From Woeseiaceae bacterium (lineage in GTDB: Bacteria > Pseudomonadota > Gammaproteobacteria > Steroidobacterales > Woeseiaceae): a stretch of DNA of 38,519 bases. The notes beneath the pieces were generated by a model that saw only the letters and a program-made list of their open reading frames with translations, made no database searches and had not been told where the DNA came from. The translations under genes and the position numbers were made by a program. This document shows positions 24,576 through 33,444 of the stretch, in pieces. Position 1 is the stretch's first letter. Each line of letters opens with the position of its first letter. The DNA lies in contig JAJFKU010000011.1 of assembly GCA_021773035.1 (NCBI GenBank), positions 1 through 38,519 of the forward strand. Reading direction: 5' to 3'.

Positions 24576-25562
24576 ATGTATCTAAACCGAGGAAAGCTTG
24601 CTGAACTCTCGGATGACCTGATCCCCGAGACTAGCAATACGGAACATCCGTTTGAGCCAGACAAGCAAATCAGAGTTTGCTCAATTGACATACGCGTCGA
24701 TAGCGTTTTCTGGATCACAAAGGGTTGGCGAGCGCCAATTGATTTGGGCTCAAACAAAATTTTCGAAATCTCACCACGTCGACTTTGGAAAAAGGTGGTG
24801 ATAGATGAAAACTTAAGCATCGAACTCAAGCCTGGCGAAATGATTTTAGGAAGAACCTACGAAAAGATTTGTATGCCCATTGAGTATGTCGGCAAGATAA
24901 ATACTCGCAGTTCGTACGCTCGTCTGGGGCTATCTACAGCTTGTAACTGTGATTTGATCAATCCGGGCTATGAAGGTCACGTGCCGCTTGAACTCACAAA
25001 TACAACTCCGAATACATTCCTGATTCGGCCCTACTTGCCGTTATGCCAAATTTTTGTCATGCCATTAACCGGCGGAGCAGATGATTCATACAATGAACCA
25101 CGATACAAAAGTAAGTATATGGATGACGAGGGTGGTCCTTCAGTCTGGTGGCGAGATGACCTAGTTAAGAAAATCTCATCAAAGACGTTTCCTAATCAGT
25201 TAACCAATACCGTTGTAGAAGACCTCCGGAGACGATTTGAGAGTATTGACGACGACGGCTTGCTCCGTCTCGAGCAATTGATTGAAGATAGAAGCTTCAC
25301 AAATGCAGATGAACTATTACAAGTCTTCGGCACGCAGGAGAGGCGACGACAGCGTAGTTACTCAATCCGCGTTGCGCTTACCCGCCTATTTTCGGTAGGA
25401 CTGTTCGGCACGTCGATTCTGCAGCTACAAAAAATTACAGACCCCAATCAGGCTCCAGACATAGTCTCGTATGTTATATGGACTCTCCTTGTAATTTCGC
25501 TACCGTTTGCGTTGTACGATTTTATTAGGGGCAAAAAGCGATTCTATTCAGGCGACGAATGA
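24576..25562 (+). CDS. dCTP deaminase-like protein with C-terminal membrane segments
   Basis: 328 residues from the ATG at 24576; MYLNRGKLAEL aligns with the start of Dcd proteins, so the longer frame from 24474 is not preferred. The core (1-180) matches dCTP deaminase/dUTPase trimers. NTRSSYARLGL equals the nucleotide-binding RSSxARxGL, and VPLELTN contains the catalytic Glu (E. coli Glu138). However, E. coli AHRIDPG is CDLINPG here, so Arg126 is replaced by Leu. After a linker (EGGPSVWWRDDL) and a helical part, two hydrophobic stretches near 275-290 and 300-318 predict a membrane anchor. Standard Dcd (about 193 residues) lacks these. It would convert dCTP to dUTP at the membrane, or act as a sensor/effector. 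Confidence 0.82.
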   Translation: MYLNRGKLAELSDDLIPETSNTEHPFEPDKQIRVCSIDIRVDSVFWITKGWRAPIDLGSNKIFEISPRRLWKKVVIDENLSIELKPGEMILGRTYEKICMPIEYVGKINTRSSYARLGLSTACNCDLINPGYEGHVPLELTNTTPNTFLIRPYLPLCQIFVMPLTGGADDSYNEPRYKSKYMDDEGGPSVWWRDDLVKKISSKTFPNQLTNTVVEDLRRRFESIDDDGLLRLEQLIEDRSFTNADELLQVFGTQERRRQRSYSIRVALTRLFSVGLFGTSILQLQKITDPNQAPDIVSYVIWTLLVISLPFALYDFIRGKKRFYSGDE

Positions 25563-25656
25563 CCTCACTTAGTTGACATTGGTCAATGCGAAGAAATTCA
25601 AGTAGCGACGCCACTTCGTCGGACATACTAGTTTCCACTAATTGTAGGATAAAGAC

Positions 25657-26229
25657 GTGACGTGGATCATTGCCACAACGGGGATGATAGGATCTGGAAA
25701 AGACGCGGTAGCAGACCTGCTTGCTGATCAATTTTCGGCTGTAAAAATAAATATTAGTGACATCGTAAGAAAGGAAGCAATCGCTGCGGGCGTTTCTTTG
25801 GATCGTTCAAGCTTGACCGACTTTTCGACCGCGCAGCTCGAAAGATTTAGCGCCACATATTTTGTCGACAAAGCGATTTCCGATATTGAGAATACTCCAG
25901 GTGCTGTTTTTCTGATCAGCGGAATTCGCACCCGTGATGACGTTGTGCAGATGAGAGCGCGGTTCGGCAATCACTTTGTACTCATTGCCATCGAGGTGTC
26001 CAATGATGCAATCAGGTTCAGGCGAATTCGCGATCGAGGCGATAGCGATGACCGGATCACGGACCGCGAGTTAGCCAAGAACGATGCGATTCAAGAATGC
26101 AGGTATATGATCAGTGAAACGGTGAATATGTCCGACTTTCGTTGGGAAAATAGCGGGCCGCTGAGTGACCTGCACCAGCTGATCAGAGAAATGTCTCTCG
26201 CGATCCCGGAATTAACTGACTATTTGTAG
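25657..26229 (+). CDS. P-loop nucleotide kinase
   Basis: 190 residues from a GTG at 25657 with AGGA upstream. The P-loop GMIGSGKDAVADLL is at residues 9-22. A lid-like basic segment RFRRIRDRGDSDDRITDRE is typical of small-molecule kinases, and FLISGIRTRDDV may carry the Walker B function. The fold resembles dephospho-CoA kinase and phage-type deoxynucleoside monophosphate kinases. Downstream of the deaminase-like gene and in the same direction (94-bp gap), it may phosphorylate (d)NMPs for the same pathway. The substrate is not determined. Confidence 0.75.
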   Translation: MTWIIATTGMIGSGKDAVADLLADQFSAVKINISDIVRKEAIAAGVSLDRSSLTDFSTAQLERFSATYFVDKAISDIENTPGAVFLISGIRTRDDVVQMRARFGNHFVLIAIEVSNDAIRFRRIRDRGDSDDRITDRELAKNDAIQECRYMISETVNMSDFRWENSGPLSDLHQLIREMSLAIPELTDYL

Positions 26230-26299
26230 GCTTGCTCTCGATCTGTATATACCGATGGGCTGATATTCTTCTATCTCTAAACATGCGAGGTGGCAACTG

Positions 26300-26812
26300 A
26301 TGAAATTCGTCGTGCAAGTGATTGGATACGCGACTCTACTCGGTGGCGCTATACTTTTCGGTATTATTAGTCGACCGGCAGAAATGGCGTTAGCCATAGT
26401 TGCCGGATCGATTGCTCTGGCATTCTCAGAAATCGAACGCTTTCGAAGCATTAAGGGCGCGGGTTTCGAAGCAGAATTATGGGATCAAATGCGAGCCGTA
26501 GTAGAGAAAGAAACAGAGGAACCGCCGCCTGACGAAACCACGGACACATCTCCGCTTTCCGCAAACGTTGATACCAAAACGAAATCAGTAATGAACGCAC
26601 TGCAGCACCCGGAATTTACGTGGCGCTATCTAGGTGGCATCAAGAAGGACGCGGGCCTCAAATCTAGTACTGTTACCGAAGCATTAAAATGGTTGGTTGA
26701 TAACAGTTACGCGCGCAGGTCACAGGGAAGACAAGGACCGATCTGGAGTCTTACCGAAGAGGGAAGGCACTTGAACACAATCTCGGATTTCGAGGATTTG
26801 ACGAGAGATTAG
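26300..26812 (+). CDS. Membrane-anchored winged-helix protein
   Basis: 170 residues. The N-terminus has two membrane helices (VVQVIGYATLLGGAILFGII and MALAIVAGSIALAF). An acidic, Pro-rich linker (TEEPPPDETTDTSP) follows. The C-terminal 75 residues look like a winged helix with a beta-wing (GLKSSTVTEALKWLVDNSYARRS ... GPIWSLTEEG). GAGG-type spacing upstream (GAGGT) supports the ATG. It is probably the last gene of the deaminase-kinase unit. It could sense membrane state and bind DNA or a partner protein; no family name is certain. Confidence 0.65.
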   Translation: MKFVVQVIGYATLLGGAILFGIISRPAEMALAIVAGSIALAFSEIERFRSIKGAGFEAELWDQMRAVVEKETEEPPPDETTDTSPLSANVDTKTKSVMNALQHPEFTWRYLGGIKKDAGLKSSTVTEALKWLVDNSYARRSQGRQGPIWSLTEEGRHLNTISDFEDLTRD

Positions 26813-27247
26813 CTGCGCTTACTAGAAATGCAAGATCCGGCAATATTGGTGAAAATGGCGTACGTAAACGGGTTCCCTTGCCGCAACACCCGATCAACGA
26901 TACTCCGATGATAATTTTTTCAAACTGTTCCCATGCGCCAGGCCGGCGAAGCACGTGTCGATTTTCCAATTTTCGTCAACGAAACTGGATGCCAGTCAGG
27001 ACTATTTCTCAGATAGTGCTTATCCTTGCCACATGTTGCCGCCCTGAAATAGCGGCGCTGACGCCGCTGTCTGACTATAATTCCCGCTGATGCTCTTGCG
27101 CAGAGCCAGAACCAGGCAATTCGTACCATAGCTCAACGATGACATACGCAGTCACAGGCAAGGACCAAGTCTAAGCGTGCTTAGGATTTGCCTAATCCAA
27201 TCTAGTAGCATGGTTCCAGTCGCCACTTTTCCTTTGGTAATTTTGCC
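26813..27247. other. Intergenic region
   Basis: 435 bp, no supported gene. It contains a small perfect hairpin AGCGGCG-CTGA-CGCCGCT at 27051-27068 without a T-run, and a TATAAT at 27076-27081 lacking a good -35. The promoter of the next gene is expected here. Confidence 0.4.
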
Positions 27248-28810
27248 TTGAAAGATAGTTATCGTAGCCCAACAAAAAATATGATCAGGAACACGATACT
27301 GTCGGATGCTGTAACGTCTCTTACAAGCAGCCGCAGCTCAAGTGCAATACTCAAGCCGGAAGAGGTGTCCGCGCTGGTCGAATACTCGCTGAAGGTACTC
27401 GGTGCGCCGGCGCATTCCAGTCTCGCTGAATCGACATGGATCGAGTTCGTCAAATGGCGTGAATTTCATGAATCGCGGATTCAGGTAAAAAAGGCATCTG
27501 ATTTGAAGGTCATATATTTGTGCGGACCCGAACCGCTAAATGACCTGGCTGTCTTGACAAAGCTGGGAGTCAATCCTCATAACATCTGGGCATTAGAGTC
27601 CGATAAAAAGACATTCGAAGCGACGAGCGAGGAAATACGAAAAGCGAACGTCCCTCTCAAGACGCATCATGGTTCGATTGAGGAGTTTTTCAGGAAAGTC
27701 AACGAAGACTTCGACATTGCCTACGTCGATGGCACGCGTCCTTTTCTCTCAACCAAACCCCGCTCTCTGAGCCCAGTGTTCGAAATTCTGTCCAACGAAC
27801 GTCTTACGCCGCTTTCAGTCCTGATTACGAACTATTCCGAACCGCCACAGGATCAGCTGTCACGCTACTCCCAAGTGCTAACGGACTACTTTCGCTACCG
27901 ATACAACGATCTACCGGAAGTCTTCTGGAAATCGAATTTGGATCCTGCAATTGGTGCACACGACCCTTCAGGCTACCCTGAGTTTATTGCCAGCTCGATT
28001 CATGTGTCCTACTCCGAATTCATCACTCGATTGACAGTTGACCTTGCGAGGTGGTGGATACCTACTGTCACAGCGATTTCTTCAGGAGCCGTGCTAACAA
28101 AGTACTCGGCATCGCCGGCCGACCGTAGAGCTGCTGTGCAGAAAGCAATTGGACCTGAGACGATTCAGGCAGAGAAGCTAAGCGAAATAATAGAACAAAT
28201 GGGAGATACCCAGCTTTCGCCAAGTTCTTACCCATTGCTTTCTTTTCTACGAAGCCTCAAGTTTAGGGAGCCCAACGACACACTCATAGACCAAATGTTA
28301 GATTGGAAGTTGGGTGAGAGCCATGTCGAGCAACTGGTGCAAATTGGGGCTTGCTTGGATCGAATCGCTGAAGGTCACTGGAGAATTGCCAGTCAGGACT
28401 TACTTGAGGCGATCACGACGCAGTGGTTCGATTCTGCAAGACCTTATACATGCGACCTACCCTTACCAAATCTATTGATTAACTCCCTTTTGGGAATCTA
28501 CGGCCATCCACATTATCGATCTGCCGCGAGCAGCCGATACGCGTACAAGTCAAAATCCAATGTGATGTATCTAGATTGTTTCGTGTTCGATCGCTGCCGC
28601 TCTTTCTTCGATTGGTTTCCTACGATATCGCAGGTACCCAGTAGGTTTACATCGAAGAGCTTTCAGATCGTAGCTCGGTGCCTTCTCGACCGAATAAACT
28701 CTTGTGATGCTAACTCTGATTCCCATCCATTCAGAGGCAGCGCTGTCGCCGGCTTTTACGAACTGACAGAAGCTCCTTTTCACTTCATGAAGCCACGCAC
28801 CGATCTCTGA
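27248..28810 (+). CDS. Rossmann-fold (methyltransferase-like) protein of unknown function
   Basis: 520 residues from a TTG at 27248, or about 509 from the ATG at 27281; neither has a strong ribosome site. In the first third, LKVIYLCGPEPLNDLAVL, then NIWALESDKKTFE and DFDIAYVDGT, give the pattern of a class I SAM-dependent Rossmann domain (glycine loop, acidic residue after the second strand, motif IV-like Asp). Typical catalytic motifs for DNA or protein methylation are not seen. The long C-terminal half (about 250-520) is helical and unrecognised. It lies 112 bp before a DUF4238 gene in the same direction, so the two may form a pair. Low GC suggests acquisition with the other cargo. Confidence 0.6.
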   Translation: MKDSYRSPTKNMIRNTILSDAVTSLTSSRSSSAILKPEEVSALVEYSLKVLGAPAHSSLAESTWIEFVKWREFHESRIQVKKASDLKVIYLCGPEPLNDLAVLTKLGVNPHNIWALESDKKTFEATSEEIRKANVPLKTHHGSIEEFFRKVNEDFDIAYVDGTRPFLSTKPRSLSPVFEILSNERLTPLSVLITNYSEPPQDQLSRYSQVLTDYFRYRYNDLPEVFWKSNLDPAIGAHDPSGYPEFIASSIHVSYSEFITRLTVDLARWWIPTVTAISSGAVLTKYSASPADRRAAVQKAIGPETIQAEKLSEIIEQMGDTQLSPSSYPLLSFLRSLKFREPNDTLIDQMLDWKLGESHVEQLVQIGACLDRIAEGHWRIASQDLLEAITTQWFDSARPYTCDLPLPNLLINSLLGIYGHPHYRSAASSRYAYKSKSNVMYLDCFVFDRCRSFFDWFPTISQVPSRFTSKSFQIVARCLLDRINSCDANSDSHPFRGSAVAGFYELTEAPFHFMKPRTDL

Positions 28811-28922
28811 CTTAGTGCCACATTCAGTTACTGGAAAGATTATGGTACTCAACTTCATAGGTCTCTTGGCTCCCGGTCCAATTTTGATTTTGCCATTGAC
28901 GGCGCGAAAATAGGATCAAATA

Positions 28923-29801
28923 GTGTTCGACCCAAACATTAGAAAAAATCAACACTATGTACCGGTATTCTGGCTAAAACGCTTCGCTGGAACGGGTGGA
29001 ATTCTCTATGGGTTGAAAAAAGGCGAAATTAGTCCAATTAGTGCCAAGAAATACATGTCAGAGGAATATCTCTACACGACGTTCGACGAGAATTACATAC
29101 CGTCTAATTGGCTGGAAGAAGCTGCGGCCAAGTCCGAATCTGATGCGGCCCGAGCGTTTCGAACACTGGATGATCCAGGCAGCACCGGAACAACCGAAGA
29201 TCAGATCTTATTGCGGTGGTTTATTGCCTTCTCCGCATGCCGTCATCCAGACACGATGTCGTCTGGGCACCACAGAGCCAAAGATATGGCGTACGCGTTC
29301 GCTGACGTTCACTCGAATACTCGGGAGACCTACTGCTTTGCCCTCGGGAAATTCGGCATTGATACCGAGTTTGGCAGTGCCCTCTACGACCATTTCAGGA
29401 AATTCGATTTGAAACAGCTTCTCAACGAGGCTAGTGATATCGAATTGATGCAGCCAACCGACCCGGATCTACCGAAACAGATGGCAATCGACTGTGAGAC
29501 CATCGAGCGAGTCTTCTTTAGCCTCTCTTATCACTCTGTGACCATTCTTGAGGCCCCTGATGATCTGTCGTACATCATAGGCGACACACCACTTCCACCT
29601 GAGCTTGGCTATGAATTCACGGTCCCTATTTCGAACCGCCTTGCTTTACTATGGGAACCGGGGTCGATTGAGATGTTTCCCAGCTGGGACCGACGAATTG
29701 CGAGAATAGGTGAGCTGGAGTCTTCAAATCAGACACAATCGGACAATGCCCGTGACGTTGTGATTGGGCGTTCGAGAGCTGTTTTGCAAAAGTACGCTTA
29801 G
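28923..29801 (+). CDS. DUF4238 family protein
   Basis: 292 residues from a GTG at 28923. The N-terminus NQHYVPVFWLKRFA is the hallmark of DUF4238. In the middle lies LRWFIAFSACRHPDTM, and SYIIGDTPLPP with FTVPISNRLALLWEPG occurs towards the end, all typical of this family. Members are common in accessory and defence-rich regions and function is unknown. It follows the Rossmann-fold gene, and IS3 inserted about 280 bp after its stop. Whether the two genes form one system needs co-occurrence data. Confidence 0.8.
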   Translation: MFDPNIRKNQHYVPVFWLKRFAGTGGILYGLKKGEISPISAKKYMSEEYLYTTFDENYIPSNWLEEAAAKSESDAARAFRTLDDPGSTGTTEDQILLRWFIAFSACRHPDTMSSGHHRAKDMAYAFADVHSNTRETYCFALGKFGIDTEFGSALYDHFRKFDLKQLLNEASDIELMQPTDPDLPKQMAIDCETIERVFFSLSYHSVTILEAPDDLSYIIGDTPLPPELGYEFTVPISNRLALLWEPGSIEMFPSWDRRIARIGELESSNQTQSDNARDVVIGRSRAVLQKYA

Positions 29802-30078
29802 CTCGGGCAGCTAATCGACTAATCTGGGCAAGTACATGCTGTGTCTCCGACTCCCGATAATCTGCTGCCAACAGCATGCTCATCAGAAGATTTCTTTTCT
29901 TTGCCCTAGATCTCCGTAGCCGACAATACCGCGGGCCAGTGTCTGCTAAACGATGCATCTTCGCCCTATGTATGCGGTTCTAGAGCACGGATCAAATCTC
30001 CGACTGTTGGCGGGCCAAAGGGACACTAGACTGGGCAGTCTGTCGGAAACTGTTTGCTCGTAACACTTACTGCCGCCG
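29802..30078. other. Short intergenic region before the insertion sequence
   Basis: 277 bp with no supported gene. The insertion sequence begins at 30079. Any former link between the DUF4238 gene and the NACHT gene is broken here. Confidence 0.4.
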
Positions 30079-30112
30079 TGAACCGCCCCGGGTTTACCGG
30101 AGACTCCATTTC

Positions 30113-31371
<1,259 letters not shown>

Positions 31372-31410
31372 CTCAAACTAACGAGTCTTCGGAATATCCG
31401 GGGCGGTTCA

Positions 31411-31572
31411 GTTTTCCTGTTGCTGACTTATCTGGTTGGATTATGTATGGTTTTGTATGAGGGTGTCCCAAAATTGGACCACTTCAGAACTTGGCAAAAT
31501 AGATGCATTATTATCATGTCGTTCGTACGGATGCATACCATCAAGAACAGATGATCCAAAGGGAGTCAGAAT
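31411..31572. promoter_or_regulatory. Region upstream of NACHT gene
   Basis: 162 bp between the IS and the NACHT gene, AT-rich, with a GGGAG ribosome site before the ATG. The gene's promoter should lie here or be provided by the IS. No operator was recognised. Confidence 0.35.
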
Positions 31573-33387
31573 ATGAATGTCCCCCCCGAACTTGCTGATT
31601 TGGCGGCAGCGTACATAGAACGGAATCTTGCCACTATCTACGAGTTCGGCAAAAACGTCTTAGGTGGTGCGAAGAACAAAGCGCGCCTTCAACTCAAAGG
31701 CACTTACTCTAGCTACATAGCTTCCGCCGGAAGCAGATATGGACGTTCAAAGTCCTTTTTCATAAGAAGCGCCCCAACCGATATCTATGAATTTTATGTG
31801 CCTTTGGGAGTGACATGTGGTGAACACAATCTTGAATCGGTGTCGCTAGCGGAAATTGAATCACTCACCAAACGGGCCATCATCACTGGGACGGCTGGAT
31901 GTGGAAAATCGATGTTGCTACGGCATTTGTTCCTAAGCACATTAAGGCAAGGATCCAGAATTCCCGTTCTTGTCGAATTGAGGTCAATGTCCTCGATGGA
32001 AGCACCTACTAGTTTAATTGAGATGATTGAGTCCAGCTTATCAGATCACTCATTCAATCTCGGTTCGAGCTTCATTGAGATGGCGTTGAATAAAGGCCAT
32101 TTTGTGATCTTGTTGGACGGTCTTGATGAGGTACCGGTTAAACAAAGAAAGAAATTGGGCCGCGAAATAATTAAACTTTCATTAACGGCGACTGATTGCG
32201 TCATAATTCTCTCGTCCCGGCCAGATGACTCATTCTCGAATTGGGAAGAATTTTCCGACCTGACGGTCAATCCGTTGAGTTTGGATGATGCTTGCAAGCT
32301 CATTTCGAAATTGCCGCACGACGAAGAAATAAAGAAAAAATTCACGCGTGAGCTCCAAGCGTCGCTCTTCGAACTTCACGAATCATTTTTGTCGAATCCT
32401 TTGTTGCTGTCGATAATGCTACTCACTTATGGCCAGTACGCGGAGATTCCGCATAAATTGAGCCTTTTCTATGACCATGCGTACGAGGCTCTATTCCAAA
32501 AGCACGATGCCTTGAAAGGCGGTTTTCAACGTGACCGCTTAACGCGACTTGATATCCAAGATTTCGCGAAAGTTTTTTCGGCGTTTTGTGTAAGGACATA
32601 CAATCAACACCAATTCCAACTGTCGAGGACTGAATGTTTGGCGCATTTGGACAAATCAAAAATTCAATCGAACATTGACGTACAGAGCGACAAATTTTTG
32701 GACGACTGTCTGCAATCTGTATGTCTTCTTCTTGAAGATGGTGTACAGATCGCTTTCGCACATAGGTCGTTCCAGGAATATTTTGTTGCCACGTTCATAA
32801 ACCAATCAGCACCAAGCATTCAAAAGAAATTAATGGATAAATTTGATTATTCATTGGACAGAGACAGCATCTTCACTCTATTGCTCGAAATGAATCGTGA
32901 CCTCGTTGAGCGTGAATTTATTTTACCCAGATTGAGTAGTTTGTTTAGAAAACTGAAGATTGGAAGACAGGTAGGAATTACTCATTTCTTGCGATACTTG
33001 AATCTTTGTTTTTCGGAGATTCGATTTCCCGACAGATCAAAAAGTCATATTGGCTTGACGTTGACAAGTGACAGGAGTCACCCGGAAAGCCTATCCTTCC
33101 TTCAATTTGCATTGCGATCAAATCCAGAATATACAAGTTTCGATGAGATTTCCGGCGATGATGTAGCCCCGAGTTGGCGCGAAGTGGCGGATCGTTACAG
33201 TGTGAAGGGCGAGGAGCGTGTATTACGAATCAAGGAACTAACGATCAGGACGCCGTTATTGCGCGAAATGTCGAAAATGCATGGCCCATTGTCTCTGAAT
33301 GCGCTTCAATCGGCTTATCGCCAAATGAAGGCGCTCACAAAAAAACACGAAAATGTCGACAAGTCGTTGGAGGCACTGTTGACGTAG
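31573..33387 (+). CDS. NACHT-domain STAND NTPase, candidate antiphage protein
   Basis: 604 residues. The N-terminal 95 residues are short and unrecognised. The NACHT NTPase follows, with Walker A GTAGCGKS at about 106-113, Walker B FVILLDGLDEVP at about 177-188, and the sensor SSRPDD near 215. The C-terminal half (about 290-604) is helical, includes the AFAHRSFQEYFVA segment often ending NACHT modules, and shows no obvious repeats. Bacterial NACHT proteins, relatives of animal NLRs, oligomerise on phage signals and trigger cell death or growth arrest. With no large nuclease domain, the effector may be the short N- or C-terminal region, as in the short-C-terminal NACHT clade. The antiphage role is inferred. 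Confidence 0.85.
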   Translation: MNVPPELADLAAAYIERNLATIYEFGKNVLGGAKNKARLQLKGTYSSYIASAGSRYGRSKSFFIRSAPTDIYEFYVPLGVTCGEHNLESVSLAEIESLTKRAIITGTAGCGKSMLLRHLFLSTLRQGSRIPVLVELRSMSSMEAPTSLIEMIESSLSDHSFNLGSSFIEMALNKGHFVILLDGLDEVPVKQRKKLGREIIKLSLTATDCVIILSSRPDDSFSNWEEFSDLTVNPLSLDDACKLISKLPHDEEIKKKFTRELQASLFELHESFLSNPLLLSIMLLTYGQYAEIPHKLSLFYDHAYEALFQKHDALKGGFQRDRLTRLDIQDFAKVFSAFCVRTYNQHQFQLSRTECLAHLDKSKIQSNIDVQSDKFLDDCLQSVCLLLEDGVQIAFAHRSFQEYFVATFINQSAPSIQKKLMDKFDYSLDRDSIFTLLLEMNRDLVEREFILPRLSSLFRKLKIGRQVGITHFLRYLNLCFSEIRFPDRSKSHIGLTLTSDRSHPESLSFLQFALRSNPEYTSFDEISGDDVAPSWREVADRYSVKGEERVLRIKELTIRTPLLREMSKMHGPLSLNALQSAYRQMKALTKKHENVDKSLEALLT

Positions 33388-33444
33388 TGTTCTAAATCTA
33401 ATCAGAGGATTGTACGTTTTTCATGTATCGATTCGCAGGATGAC

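Noticed and set aside
26878..27090. 70-codon ORF in the spacer before the Rossmann-fold gene
   Set aside because: No plausible start signal, no domain, and low-complexity content.
31440..31500. Sequence GTGTCCCAAAATTGGACC resembling an insertion-sequence end
   Set aside because: No partner repeat or transposase matches it; it may be chance.
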